A program made the position numbers and the translations under genes. Below are positions 35,201-47,874 of a stretch of 64,000 nt of DNA, one piece after another. Within the stretch, counting starts at the first letter, position 1. Each line of letters begins with the position of its first letter. The stretch is from Diploscapter coronatus (Eukaryota > Nematoda > Chromadorea > Rhabditida > Rhabditidae). The stretch covers positions 71,997,249 to 72,061,248 of the forward strand of contig OZ038423.1 in assembly GCA_964036155.1 (NCBI GenBank), read 5' to 3'. The notes under the pieces were generated by a model. That model ran no database searches and was not told the origin of the DNA. It saw only the letters and a program-made list of their open reading frames with translations.

Positions 35201-38200
35201 CATTGAGATATAAAGATAAGGTTAGCATAAATGTACTTTTTTTGCATAGCTAAGAAATTATTGAAGTCAGAAATTTAAACAATGAAGAGCAATGGTTTAA
35301 GAGCAAATCGCTGTGCGAGTACTGTTCGATGACGGGCCGTCTCTCCACTCCCCGTCGTTCCAGATTCCCCGATTCCTTCCTCGCAGCTATCGACGCCCTG
35401 TCTTCTTCTGTCATCGCCGAACTATTTAATCAGAAGGACTTTGCACATTCGTCGAATCTGGGAAATCATTGGGCTTTCTTTTTGCGGTAAGAACTTGTCG
35501 TTTTTATTCTCATAAAAATGACCTTTTTTCTTGCGAAATGAATGAACGAGCATTAGAAATTCCGATTGTTTAAAATTCGAGACTTGAGAAAATAATTTTA
35601 GAGATCTACTAACTCTGATGGACAGAACATACGTCTTCAAACTGATCAGCGAGTGCGTTCAATCGATTACGGACAAAATCAAGTGGGGATTTTTATTCAA
35701 TTTTCTGATTTTTTAAAACAATATTTATCTATTTTTCCAGCTCTTCATCTTCGAATTCCCAGTATTTGCCAATTCTGATCGATTTCATGAAGATCATCAA
35801 CTCGCACGAGCATTTCGTCACGCTCAACCTGCCTTTCGAGGTCAACTTTGACAGTCTGCCACTGAATAGGTACATTTTTCTTACTAAGTTTAAAAAAATC
35901 TAAATTTTAAATGGAAAATAAGGGTGAAAGAATAGACTATCCTAAAATTCGGAAATTTTATAAATAAAATTTTCAGAGGAGGCATCGAACGAGTTCTGAC
36001 AGCCAACTACGAGTTGCCTTTGTTCTTCCGCCAACAGCACTTCCTGCTCTCATTTCCACTGTCATTGCTGTCAACGCTTCTGCCTTCGCTCAACTCGACT
36101 CTACTGGAAAGGTAACCATTTTCATCATTTATTCTACACTCATATTCCATCCTGTGAAAATGAAATTGATAATCTAGGTGTCATCAAACGAGAAAACTCA
36201 TCCTTTTCAGCTTGCTGGACTGTCTTCATGCTTCGATGTGCGCTCACGAGAGGGACATTCGGATTGCGGACGCCTCGATTCGTCACCGAATTTCCCTGCT
36301 CTATTTGCCCCTGGTGGAGATCGTCTTGAATCATACAGAACTGCTGGGAAAACCCAGTGGAAGTCAGGTAGGCATTTTTCTAATTATTTTATCTAAACTA
36401 TGAATGGAAAGTATATTTTCTTCAAAAATAAGCACTTTCTGCAAAAAGATGAAAAAAATTTAAAAATTTATGAGAAAATAGATTTTTATATTTTTTCTTA
36501 GCTTCCCGAGTGCAGACTCCAACCAGCCGTGATACAGGCAATGGCGGGAATCAACAATTCTTCAAACGCATCAAAAATGACGCTTTCTGTACCAATTACG
36601 AAGAAGGTTTGTCTTGATTGACTTATTTCGAACCTGAATGTTCAATGTGCACCTATATTTTGCACTAAATTTCAGCATAGAACGATCCTTTTATTTCAGT
36701 TGCTCTGCTGCACTTTCTGGGTGCTGAAGAATATGGAGACAGGACAATTATCCAATTGGTTGATAAACATGCCTTCGACCAGATTAACGAAGCTCCTTCA
36801 ATTGCTCAACACCGCAGTGCACGTTTTCGAGTTCAGCAGAAGTAGTCGGGTTACGGTAATCCTTCTTACAATCTATTCTAATGACTATTTGAAGAAAATG
36901 AGGCTTCACATTTCTATATTTTCTTGGCAGATTACAAACTTTTCGATTTCTTCTATGACATTAGTAATTTGAGAATTTCAGATCGGAAAACTCGTTAAGC
37001 AAGAAAGTCTGGGCGAAAACGTGCAGAAACAGGAAAGTGAAGAGCAGGTTCGATGGAGGGAGGGCAGGAAAGTCACTCTTGCAACGGTTCCAATCAACGG
37101 TAATAATTCGTTGACTCGTGCGTCGAAGATATTGTATTTTAAGATGAAGTCCACCTGGAAGCCACCCTCTGCACGGAAATCTCACTGTGCGTTCTGGACA
37201 TAGCCGAATGTCTCGTGCAAGCAGTCACCAGCAAGTCCACCGACCACCTACTCTTTGCCCTGCCGCAAGTCTTCACTCTTTTGGTAAGTCTTTATTTTTA
37301 GAGGAATATGAATTAGATTTTTCTGAGAAAACCCTATCCTTCAATTGATTTTTTTCAGATTCAACTGCTGTCCCGAAATCAATCAGTCGCTACATTGGAC
37401 TGTGTCTTTTCGAGTATTCGGGCATTTGTCTGCAAAATGCCGGCACTCGTTTTTGAACAGGTAAATTGTTTTTTTAATTAATGGGCAGGTTTTGAAAGTT
37501 TTTCCATTTTGTTATCAATTTTTGTGAAAAATGTCTATTGTTTTCTCTGCAGGAAACGGAGCAATGTGGTGAACTCTGCGTGCAACTTTTGCGCCACTGC
37601 TGTTCTCGTTTGAGTGCAGTCCGATCTCAAGCAGCTGGATGTCTTTACCTTCTCATCAGGTTAGTATTCGAAAATCTTTAAGCTACCAAAAAACCCTAGA
37701 TTTATTACCCTAAAAATTTCAATTATTCTAATTGTAGAGAAGCATTTGTGGGCGGAGCCAGTTTGGCAAGATTGAAAATGAACATCACAATGGGATTGAG
37801 TACGCTGGTGTCGCAAGGCACCTCGCATGGAGTCTGGGTCAACGATGAATGTCTTAGAACCAGTTTGAAGGTATTTTTGTTTCTAAATTGATTGATTTTT
37901 AGAGTTAAATTTTAAGACTCTGCTGACGTACTGTGAAAACGATGGCACTCAAGTCCGTACAGCTGCGCAGTTTTCCGACCAGGTTTGTTGCTTTTCAATT
38001 TATTTATTTTTCTTTGCGTTTTTTCAGGTGAAAGATCTCGTGTTTAATTTGCACAGGATCCTGTCGGACACGATTAGCATGAAGGAGCACTCGAATGATT
38101 ACGAAATGACGATCGATTTGATGTACAGGGTCGCCAAGGCCTACGAAGCTAATCCGGATCTCAAGTAGGCAATTTTGAATGTTCTGGGACTGTTACTTAT

Positions 38201-40915
38201 CTCGAAAAATGAGTAAAAATTAAACATTGTTCTGCTCCGTTTCATTTTTGCGAATATTTTTATCTCTTTCATTTCAGACTGACATGGCTACTGAACATGG
38301 CGAATCTGCACAGCGAAAGGCAGTTCTTCTGCGAAGCGGCCTTGTGCACAATGCACGCGGCTGCACTCTCGGCTGAATATATCTGTAAGCTATTCCTGGA
38401 AATTTCTGCATTGGGAATTGGAAAAAAAACGGAAAAAATAACACCAAAAATTCCAGCGATGACAACAACGAACGGCCTGTGTCCTAGGGGAGCGGTGGAT
38501 TTTCGCGCCATTTCGGACAACATCCTGGAGGAGTGCGCAACGAGTGACGACGTGCTCTCCCCCGACATCGATGGCATTTGCGAATCGGGCCACTTCACAG
38601 TGCCTGGAATGGTCGCCCTGGTCGAGAGGAGCATCGATCTGCTCGAAAAGGCACACATGTACGAAATGATGTACCCCGCTTTCAAGGTGACTTTTTTTAT
38701 GAATGGGCAAAAAATCTTCTTATAAAAGGTTCTAAACCCTTTCCCCTAACAAGGTTTACCTGAAAATATAATGAATTGTTATAAATAAAAAGAGACATTA
38801 AACGATTATTTGAATATTACAGATAATCGAGCCGATTCTGTTCGACTGGCACGAATACGGCCGTCTGTCGTCGATGCACTCGCGAATCGGTGCGGCCATC
38901 GCTCGAATAGAACCGACTCACTCCATTAGGGAACACCCCTCAGACCTATGGCCTTCTCCTCTCCAGACGTAAGGGAATTTCTCATTCGTGGAGAAATGCG
39001 ATTTTGAAGTTCAAGTGACCAATTTGAATTCTGTAAACGATAGGCAAGATGAGGAAAAATCTATCTATCTTACACTTTGTCATTTGACTTGAAGAATCTT
39101 ATATTCCAAGGTATCTTTTGAGACACGAAACGTGGTTGTTTAGAATCGACAAACGCCGTTTCGCCACCTATTTCCGAGTCGGATTCTATGGGCCGATGTT
39201 TGAGGAGCTCAATGAGAAGGAATTCATCTACAAGGTTTGTTCATTTTTCTTTTAATTCTTGATATTGCATTTGCTCAAACTTTCGATTGGTTTTACCAGT
39301 CAATTTTCTGCTCTTTTCTAGGAGCCTCCTTTCACGAAACTGAACGAGATCAGCCATCGTTTGGAGACGACCTATTCGAAGCGATTCGGGACGGGCAATG
39401 TGATCATCATCAAGGACTCCAATAACGTTAATCCACAATTGCTCGACCCTGCAAGGGCATATCTCCAAATCACCTATGTCGAGCCCTACCTGGACAAATG
39501 GGAGAAGCGACGAAGAACCACGCATTTCGGAAGGAGCCATAAACTCAAGAGGTATGGTTTTTATTTGCATTCGAGGTGAAAAGTCATCTCCGGGGAATTT
39601 TATTGTCAAATTTGATCAAGATTAAATAGAAAAGTGCTAAAGCAGAAATTGCACTTTATCGAATGGACACAGAATTTCATCTAACTTTTTCCTTAAAATT
39701 GGAACAATATTTGGTTATTCAAAGTAGAGAACTTTGCCGATTATCGTGGAAAATATCGATTGTCCAGATTCATCTACTCGACGCCCTTCACAATGGACGG
39801 TCGGTCACACGGCAACATTCGGGATCAGATGAAGCGAAGGACGCTGCTGACGACGCTGAATGCATTCCCCTACGTGAAGACGAGGATTCGCGTGGTCGAC
39901 AAGGAACAGTCGGTCTTACAGCCAATAGAAGTCGCTATTGAGGATATCGAGAAGAAGAATAGGTTCGTTTTAGATTGGATAACATAGTGCTTACTAATAT
40001 TTATGAAACTTCTCAGTGAATTGCAATTTTAATACGGTAAAGAAGAGTTACAAAAATTGAAAAGAAAAACGATGATAAACTTTTTGTTTAAGAAGTCGAT
40101 ATGATGGAATTTCAGAGAGCTAGCAGCGGCAATCGCGCAAACTCCGCCCGACCCAAAGATGCTGCAGATGGTCGTGCAGGGCTGCATTGGAACCACCGTT
40201 AATCAGGGCCCTGTTGCTGTAAGTTTTTTCTAAATAATTTTTCAAAATTTGAATATTTTGGGACATTCGTGCATTTTGTGGAGAAAGTGGTTGTTCTGCT
40301 AATAAAAGTCCAATGTTGCAGGTAGCAACCGCGTTCCTCTCCGACATGACACTGGACAAGCGGGGCAAGCCTGTCGACTCGCTGCAGAACAAGCTGAGAC
40401 TGGCATTCCGAGACTTCTCCAAGAAATGCGCAGAGGCTTTGGCGCTCAACAAAAATCTACTGCAGCAAGATAGGAGCGAATATCAGGTTTGGGTTTTTCA
40501 ACGAAAAAATCAGTTTTATGACTTTTCATAATTCTATTGTACAGAGATTGAAAATGAAACTCTAAAAGCATAGATAGGGATTTCATAGGGTTTTGATCAA
40601 ATGAAGATTTTCCGAGGAAAAAAAGTTAAATTAAAAGTAGAAGTGTCATTGAAAATTTCTCTGATTGATTGAAGGATAATTTGATGAAAAGTTTCAAGAA
40701 TGAGAGAACAAAGTTGAACTTTTACTGAGATTTGATGATTTCAGGCTGAACTGGAAAAGAACTACGCGGATTTCACGCAGAAGTTGGCATCGATTTTGGG
40801 AAATCAGTTTCCTGGTCAGTCACACCCTCAGCAAGGACAAGCACAAGCAGGAGGAATGTCGGCCAGCCTTGGTTCGGACATCATTGCTCAACTCGGGCCT
40901 GCCACTACTGTATGA
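29292..40915 (+). CDS. DOCK6/7/8: DOCK6/7/8-type (DOCK-C) Rho-family guanine nucleotide exchange factor
   Basis: A gene of roughly 35-40 exons, estimated near 2000 aa. The N-terminal part carries [19 protein letters not shown], a good match to the N-terminal motif of DOCK6/7/8. The DHR-1 (C2-like, lipid-binding) domain is encoded at about 33000-33850: [14 protein letters not shown], then [15 protein letters not shown]. The DHR-2 exchange domain is encoded at about 37900-40500: [59 protein letters not shown], then [17 protein letters not shown], the segment that in DOCK proteins carries the nucleotide-sensor valine, then [14 protein letters not shown]. The family exchanges nucleotide on Rac or Cdc42 for the cytoskeleton and migration. 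The tail after about 40740 is short and Q/G-rich. Confidence 0.88.
29588..29718 (+). repeat. Hairpin in a DOCK intron, 46-nt arms
   Basis: Inside the intron 29544-29833, the arm 29588-29633 and the arm 29673-29718 are reverse complements at 38 of 46 positions, with a loop of about 39 nt. Several mismatches are transitions that would be G-U pairs in RNA from one strand. It fits either a miniature foldback element or a pri-miRNA-like hairpin. Confidence 0.7.
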
Positions 40916-41849
40916 TGCGTTTTGTTATTTTTTCTTGAAGATATGTATTTGGCAATTTGGAAAGGACTGAAATTCAAAAGTTCCTTTTTATTTTATAGGA
41001 CTGATGGGAAAATTACGGCCCTTTCCAAGCTATCGATTTATTTTCATCAATATTTATTTACAATGTATTCATTAGAAATGACTTCCAAATTCATGAGGAG
41101 TTACTTTTAATTTCAGATCCTTTTAAAGTGATCTTCATTAGATGTGGTATATTTATTACTCAACTCACATTCAAAATTCATTTAACTTCGTGACCTTAAT
41201 AATTGCCGATTTAATGCAGAAAATGTCATACAAATCTGATGAAGTGCAGCAATATTACCTATTCTCTATGCTTTCAACATTTTCATTTCATTCATCCGAA
41301 TTTTGGGAGCATTGAAAGTTCATCCATTTTCTCTATCAGCAATTTTGCCTCTAAACTGAATGAACTTTCAAACATTCCCCATTGTACTACGCAATCGTTA
41401 TATATTCACGGTTCAAATTATCTACTCAATTGCTAGATAAAGACTATTTATTATTACAGGAGTTTATTTCCAAAAGAAACGCAAATAGGAAATCATAAGA
41501 AGCAAATACCAATAACTGAATCACAAGGGGGAATTTTCAGATTTTGAAGATCGATAGTATTTTTCTGTCGTCAAATTATTACATGAAGGAAAAACCTAAT
41601 TTTGAAAGTCATGATTGCGAAAGTTGAAATACAGGAAGATAAAAAGATGGGAAAAGTCCAGAAAAGTGAAGTCGATCTCAAAAAATTGTTTAGAGCGTTT
41701 TTTAACAAGTACAAAGACATCCTTTCTTATCTTTGCTACAAGTTTCATAGATCCTCAAAATCATATAAATTTGACATGAATGAGTGATACCTGTACCTGC
41801 CAATTTGTTAATTTCAAATATTTCTTAATTCTATCGATTTCACGATTTC
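40916..41849. other. Spacer between DOCK (+) and the coiled-coil gene (-), tail to tail
   Basis: AT-rich sequence holding both 3' flanks. No exon or RNA gene is supported. Confidence 0.6.
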
Positions 41850-43689
41850 TCAATCGGTGAGAATGAAAGCGTTGGTCTTCTTGCGGCTGATGCGATTCTC
41901 AAGGTCGAGCGTAGAGACGCGCAGATGGATGAACTCCGTCCGCAGGCGTTTCACCGACACGTGCAGAGTGCCTCTGAAGATATGATTAATAAAAATGATC
42001 AATAGAAATCCAAAATTTCGAAAATAATGATAGAACAAGAAAGTCCTTTTCCTTAAAAGTTCAATTAGCAGAAGAAAGTGAAGAAATTTGGGAACAAAGT
42101 CGAAGATTCTGGGAGTTCATTTTGAAATTGAAAGGTCTGACAAAACATGGGGAAAAGTTCTTCCTTGAAAATTCAATATCTACGATTTTTTGCAAAATAG
42201 TTCTTACAGAGCGATGTTCCGGTCGCAGCGACTCAGATAGCTCCCGAAGGAGGACAAGTTGTGCAGATCTGTGTTGACCTCATTCAGTGTCTGCTGCAGT
42301 TGCTGGAGAGCCTCCTCACCGGATTTCACTTGAAAATTCACCAATTTAAAAAATCAATTTTCAGGAATGATAGAAAACGTTTTTTCATATTACAAATAAT
42401 CATTAAAAAATTACTCTTGAAAAGATGGGTAATATTGCAAATAGACTAATTTCTGACCTTTAGCCATTAACTCCTGTTGCTCCTGGAGTTTCTTATCGTT
42501 CTCGGAAGCCTTTTCGGACAGGAACTGAAACCAATTTTAGGCATAAGTTGTTAAAATTCAAGAATATCATTTACAAATTAAAAATTTGATCATTTTGATG
42601 TTTTGACAACCCATGAAGTTTACATTTACAATTTTTAGATAAATAAAATGAACCAATTTGTTGAGCTGCATGCTGATGGCCTGCGTGATGTCGTGGGCCT
42701 TCTCGAGCGAGTGCAGCATGTCCGCCGTGCTCTTCAGACGGGTCACTTCCGCGGTCAATTCGCTCATTCGCGACTCCAATTTCTTCAGCTCCGTCTTTAG
42801 TCTGAAAATGAAATTTCTTTAGAAAAATCATAAATGCTTCTTTCCGAAGTCATACTTTTGTAAAATTTGCCTTATTTTAATTCTTCCTAATACTATTAGC
42901 CGGAAAGTTCGTTTTTTACTTTTTTCTAGAAATGTCTACTTCTCATCGAATCTTGGAACGTTTTTTTTTCAAGAAATTTATCTCCATTGCGTTTTAGATC
43001 TTATTTTTTTTACGAAAAACGGCTGAATTTTCATGCGTTTTTTTTTAAATTTTATTTCTGCTCACATTTTGTTGGTGTCCTCGTACTTGTTGAGTCGCTT
43101 GTTAGCGACACTCATCTCCGAGTTGGTGCCGATGTTGGTCACCTCGTGTCGAACTCTTCTTTCCAACACTCAAAATTTGCAATTTTATTTTACTCAAAAA
43201 AACCTTTGGTTTCAATTTGAATCTGAAATTGGACTTTTCAATCGCGTCAAAAGCCGAGTTGAATAACAATTTATATTCACTTTGCCCTCACAACTAAAAA
43301 TTATCAAAATATCTTCGTCCAATTCATCTTCACTCATCTGATTATTCTGTCAGTGAAACAAAGACATGAGAATTTTTACCCAACTGTCCATTTTCCATAT
43401 CAGGTAGTTGTTTCTGTGAGAAGATCTTTTTTACAAACCCACCTTCCATGAGCTTCTTCTGGGTCTCGTCGTTCTGCTTCTCCAACTTCGTCAGCTTCTC
43501 GGTATTCTTGCGGAGCACTGCAACAATTTTTTTGATTTGATCAAATTTGAACATTTTCGGGCCCATCCCTCAGGTGTGATTTCTTTCCAAAAATCGAAAT
43601 TTCCTTTCAAACTTACCCTCCTCAGTGGTCTGCTTTTGCACCTGCAAATGTGAGAGAAACACCTCGTTGATCCACTTGTTCACGTCCAT
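41850..43689 (-). CDS. Coiled-coil protein of unknown function, 7 exons, 234 aa
   Basis: Exons in order are 43689-43617, 43517-43439, 43158-43066, 42801-42654, 42524-42458, 42328-42208 and 41973-41850. They sum to 705 nt in frame (234 aa). It starts MDVNKWINEVFLSHLQVQKQ. Residues about 25-190 are rich in K, E, Q and L with heptad-like spacing (LRKNTEKLTKLEKQNDETQK; LKTELKKLESRMSELTAEV), so a long coiled coil is likely. The last 40 residues (SVKRLRTEFIHLRV...NRISRKKTNAFILTD) are basic and could be a separate binding part. There is no signal peptide or membrane segment. I recognise no family. Confidence 0.75.
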
Positions 43690-44067
43690 CGTCAAAGTTG
43701 TAAGCGCTGAAAATTTTACATTTTAGGATTTTCAAGAATTTTCCGAGTCCGACAAAATCTATGAAACGAAGCGAAAATGTTTAAAAAAAAAAGACAGTGA
43801 CACACAAGTACTCCTACACTGCTGGTTCAAATATGAAAAATAGTTTTTGCCCTAGATCACTCGGCAGTAACAGAAGTTTGAACTCTTTTCTTGAAAATTG
43901 AATGAATTTATCAATTATCCATCACTTAACAAGTTTGCCTAACTGTACGTGCAGTATGGGCTGATAAAAATTAGAACAACATAAATCCCTTTATTTTTCA
44001 ACATTTCAATTCTCGGATGAGCAAGACAAATTAGCATAAAGTAGTGTTTGTGAATCCTAAATTATAG

Positions 44068-44172
44068 GCAATAAAAGAATATCAAGAAAAAGATAAGAAA
44101 ATCGAAGATATGCGACTACGCAATGTGTCGCTAGAACTAGAACATTGGACGAAACGATTCAAGGAACAGTAG
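44068..44172 (+). pseudogene. Orphan coiled-coil exon (34 codons)
   Basis: After an acceptor-like ATTATAG at 44061-44067, a frame reads AIKEYQEKDKKIEDMRLRNV and onward to ...RFKEQ with a TAG at 44170-44172. It looks like the last exon of a coiled-coil or leucine-zipper-like protein. No partner exon on the plus strand was found upstream, so it may be a broken or displaced exon. A chance frame is possible but its composition is exon-like. Confidence 0.35.
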
Positions 44173-44243
44173 ACACTTTCTTCATCCTCTTTTCTGAGTG
44201 AAAAGTAATCAGACGGAGATAATACGTAGTATTTCAAATTTTA

Positions 44244-45908
44244 TCAATAATGAGAGATCCACAATCCGCAGTTTTTAATAACTTCAAGATATTTTTCTGT
44301 CTGTTCTTTAACAATTGGACGAACCATTTTAGCACCCAAACCAATAACTTCAACTAAATCCATCATTAAAATTTAGTACAAAAATCGTAGACATAAGAGT
44401 AAGCATTTCCCCTTGTACTCTACCTTATGATAATTCTTTCTAGCGGGAAGAAAGAGGGAATAGTCGTGAGATAGTGACAAAAGGGGAGGTGTGCATTGCA
44501 CAACGAAATAGACTCAACTGCCCATTCGTATGAAGAAAATAATATCTCTGATCAGGTAAAAGTCTTACTTGCAAACTTCTCCTTTACGTTCTTTACATTT
44601 AAGCTAGCTGGCCCTAAAATTGATAAACTATAAGATAAAAAAATAGGATCTAAAAGCATAATTTTCTTTTTGAGTTTGTCTGTCTATTAAGAGTCAATAT
44701 CTAAGAAGGCTATTATCGTTCATGCCTGACTTACCTAGAATATCGCCTATGCACTTTTGAAATCTTATACGTTGTTTCCCTAAAATTTTGATAAATTATA
44801 TAAAATGAAAACTAGGATCTAAAAGCATGATTTTCTTATTAAATTTCTGTCTATTAAGAATGAATGTCTGAGAAAGCTATTATCGTTCATGCTTGAAAAA
44901 TGTGAGGCTGATGAGAAGTTCGCTCCATTTCTAATTGACTCATTCTTGCCCAATTTGGTGATAAAATGAAGTTAAAGTTTTTCCAAATTTTCAGCTTCAT
45001 TTCATCAACAAATTAGGCAAAAACGAATGAATTCGGCAATGGAGCACGCTCTATCAGTCTCACATTTCCCAAGCATGAACGATAGTGCTTGACGCACCGC
45101 GCGCCCTTCGACATTATACGCATCAGAGCTGCGCGAAGTTTAAATTTTGAAACTTTCGAAATCAAAATTGAAATAGAAATTAACCGCTAGTAATTTTCAA
45201 AATCGAAATCGAAATGAATTTCCAAAAATTTTCGTTAAGCGAATTGCACAATGCACAATTAGTCGTCATTCCATTCATTCCCTTATTTTTGGATTCTCTT
45301 AATGTTGTGAGGTTGTTGATATTTTTACTTCATTTTGGGTGTAATTTCAAGTAGAACCAAAAACTTAAACCATCCAGCCACTTCGGATCACGAAATGAAA
45401 GAAACATGAAATTTTATTTGATTAGAACAATCCAGTGTTACTGGGCAGATTTTTCGCAAAAACAGGTGTGAATTATCCTAATGTATTCGTTTGTAGGCCA
45501 AGTTGATAAAAAATGATCGTAAAAATTCAATGAGAATTGAGGAAAAATAAAGTAATGAATGAAATGACGAATAATCGTACATTGCAATTCTCCAGGCACA
45601 AAGTTGTACACTCTGCGCTTTAGACTTCAAGTAGTTTGCAGGGTCTTATGATAATGATTAGAAATTTTACCTGGTGAATTATAAGTCTTTCCCATAGCTT
45701 CCTTGACCTCACTGATCTAGAATTTTATTAATTAAAAGAATAATTTTAAAAATTTTAGTGTAAAAACCTGGAATTTCAGCCCATCAGAGGAGCCAGAAGA
45801 AGGGAGAACAGGAACGGGATTTGTTTTTAATTGTCGTTTTTCTAATACTCTACTTGTAGCTAACGCTACAACGCAAGCAGAGATTACAATTAATGCAATA
45901 AATCTCAT
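44244..45908 (-). CDS. Candidate small secreted protein, 3 exons, about 98 aa
   Basis: Exon 1 (45908-45768) encodes a clear signal peptide, MRFIALIVISACVVALATS, then RVLEKRQ and a Pro/Ser-rich stretch. Exon 2 (45716-45671) encodes ISEVKEAMGKTYNSP. A third exon at 44353-44244 (VEVIGLGAKMVRPIVKEQTE and onward, ending ISHY) joins in phase, giving 297 nt in frame. The 1.3-kb intron contains the large foldback. Exons 1-2 are moderately secure. The third is tentative because another acceptor might be used. VLEKRQ could be a dibasic-type processing site, so a secreted peptide precursor is possible. Function unknown. Confidence 0.42.
44614..44930 (+). repeat. Tandem-like direct duplication of about 130-150 bp
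   Basis: The stretch 44614-44735 recurs at about 44780-44900 with substitutions; shared words are TAGGATCTAAAAGCAT, TCTGTCTATTAAGA and CTATTATCGTTCATGC. The second copy runs into the large foldback, so the foldback arm and the duplication overlap. Confidence 0.65.
44880..45087. repeat. Large imperfect foldback, arms about 90 bp
   Basis: The arm 44880-44974 and the arm 44993-45087 are reverse complements over most of their length. Examples are TATCGTTCATGCTTG against CAAGCATGAACGATA and AATGTGAGGCTGAT against ATCAGTCTCACATT. The loop is about 18 bp. A GC-rich tail (GACGCACCGCGCGCCC) follows at 45090-45107. It would form a long RNA hairpin if transcribed. Confidence 0.72.
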
Positions 45909-47874
45909 CCTGAAATTATTTTATTTATGACTGATAGGTTTTTAATGAAATAATTTTGTTTTGAAACAATATGGGCGAGTTCTGCAAATATATTGATAAA
46001 CTAAAAGAACTTATTTTCACTAACTGATAGGCTGTTGTCAAAATCAGAATTTATACAAAAACGATTTTGATTACAATATTTGTCTAAGCCAGGAGCAAAA
46101 ACAAATGAATGTGAATTTCAAAGTGTTTTGATAAGTGGGGAAAGCTCTGATAGAACGATGAATGGAGAATCAAAAGGTTAAGCTCGAATTGGAGGTGTCA
46201 AGGTCTTTAGCTCTCGGCGATTCATCAGAAAGTACTCAAGAACAAAGAGATTAGATGCTGCTAGATCGGAGATAAGAAACGCTAGTTGATTTGGCAATTC
46301 TGATAGCACGATGGATAAATCAGGAAATTTATTTCAAAGATAAAATGGACCATCTTCGCAGGGAAAAGGGACCCCCTTCTATAATCGAGTCAAGGACGCA
46401 GGCTCCGCCTTCATTGATAAGGTTTGTAAGAGCATTTTATGTCGGAACCTGTGCTATTTTCAACTTTCGGTGATTACAGCAACTTAGAGAGAAATATCAT
46501 TTATGCAAAAATATTAGTCTTTAGTTTTCTGACGCGCGAACGACTGTTTGATCGAAAGTGCTCTCTGCTGGGATTTTTGCAAAAAATCAGAACTGTTGAT
46601 CTATTGAAAGAGGAAATTCATTAAGTTTTAATCGAATGAATAAAAGCATAGATGCAATACTTACAATATGAATATTTTCCGACGATAATTTTGTCCACGC
46701 TGCTTTCTCAAATATGAATGATCATTTCTGTAATAAATTTAACTCTGAATGAATATCGAGAAATCGATTTAAAAATTATTTAATTTTCATAAAGAATCTT
46801 TTGTATTCAGGTATATCCTTTTCATTATTTTTCTCACCCGGTGATACTAATTTGACTTGGCAATTCGCTTTCATATTCAGATATTTCCAGTGGAGCTACA
46901 GATGGGGTGTCCAAGTATGGCATTCTGTTAAAACGATTAAAAACTAAAAACAAAATTTGAAATTCAAAGCAATGATGAAAATTGTAACCTCAAAATCTAG
47001 TGATGTTTATAAAGTTTTCAAGCATAAACGACACTGATAATTACCGTAATTGCATGGTGTGTTTGAGAATATGTCTATGTTTGTAAACGCTTCTAATTCT
47101 TAGTTACAGTTTCCTGGTTAGCAACTTCTTTAGTTTATATTGAGCCCCGTGCCAAATTACAGGGCAGATTTCTTCTTTTCAAACTCAAATGTCGCTGTCT
47201 CTCTGTACCAGGGGCAAAGTTTGAAGGGAATTTTTAGCATTGGAGAGAAGATGATTATGCAAATTAGTCAGTGATTGACGCACGAACGATTGTTTGATCG
47301 AAAGTTCTCTCCTGAATTTTTGGATATTTTCTATCGATTGGCTAGAAAGTGGAACCCATTCAATTTTCAAGCGATAAAAAAGAAATCAAAATCATAAAGA
47401 AACCCATGTGATTAAAATTAAATTTATGTAGCTGAAATGTTCGATATAGAAAATTGATTATAGCAATCGTCAACTTATATTCTGAAGGAAAAGTTTTTTA
47501 AATCGATGCATTATTAATTGTTGGATTAGTTTGTATCACCAGTGCTTTAAAAGGTCAGACTAATTTCAAGATCAAATATCCATCAAATGATAATTTTGAT
47601 CGCCAACATTTTCATAATTATTATCTGCCACTTGCATTTTACGCGTTGCACAATGGAATAGTGCTATTTCCGTTGGCGCCAAAATTAGACCGCTTGAATT
47701 TTCCTCTTCGTTTTTTCATGGAATCCTCGATTTTTTAACTACTTTTTTGAAAGTTCGCCTATTCTCCTTCTCTACCAGTACTTTTCCCGAAAAAAGAAAT
47801 ATTTCCAAATTTGTGGTCGGAGAATTGGGGAAATTTTCCAAAATTGGATTTTTGAAAAAGAAAAATTTCAGGAA
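45909..47874. other. Spacer before condensin D3, with dispersed repeats
   Basis: No supported gene. It contains two diverged copies of a repeat of about 90 bp (46488-46577 and 47235-47323). The acceptor AAAATTTCAG at 47861-47870 lies just before the condensin ATG and is a probable trans-splice site. Confidence 0.5.
46488..47323 (+). repeat. Pair of diverged 90-bp direct repeats
   Basis: The copies at 46488-46577 and 47235-47323 share TTATGCAAA, TTAGTC and GACGCxCGAACGAxTGTTTGATCGAAAG. On the minus strand one frame reads FDQTVVRAS in the first and FDQTIVRAS in the second, each followed within 2-3 codons by a stop. Only third-position or conservative changes separate these codons, so coding remnants are possible. 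Confidence 0.6.

Noticed and set aside
38269..38710. 138-aa and 106-aa minus-strand frames
   Set aside because: They are antisense shadows of DOCK DHR-2 exons on the plus strand.
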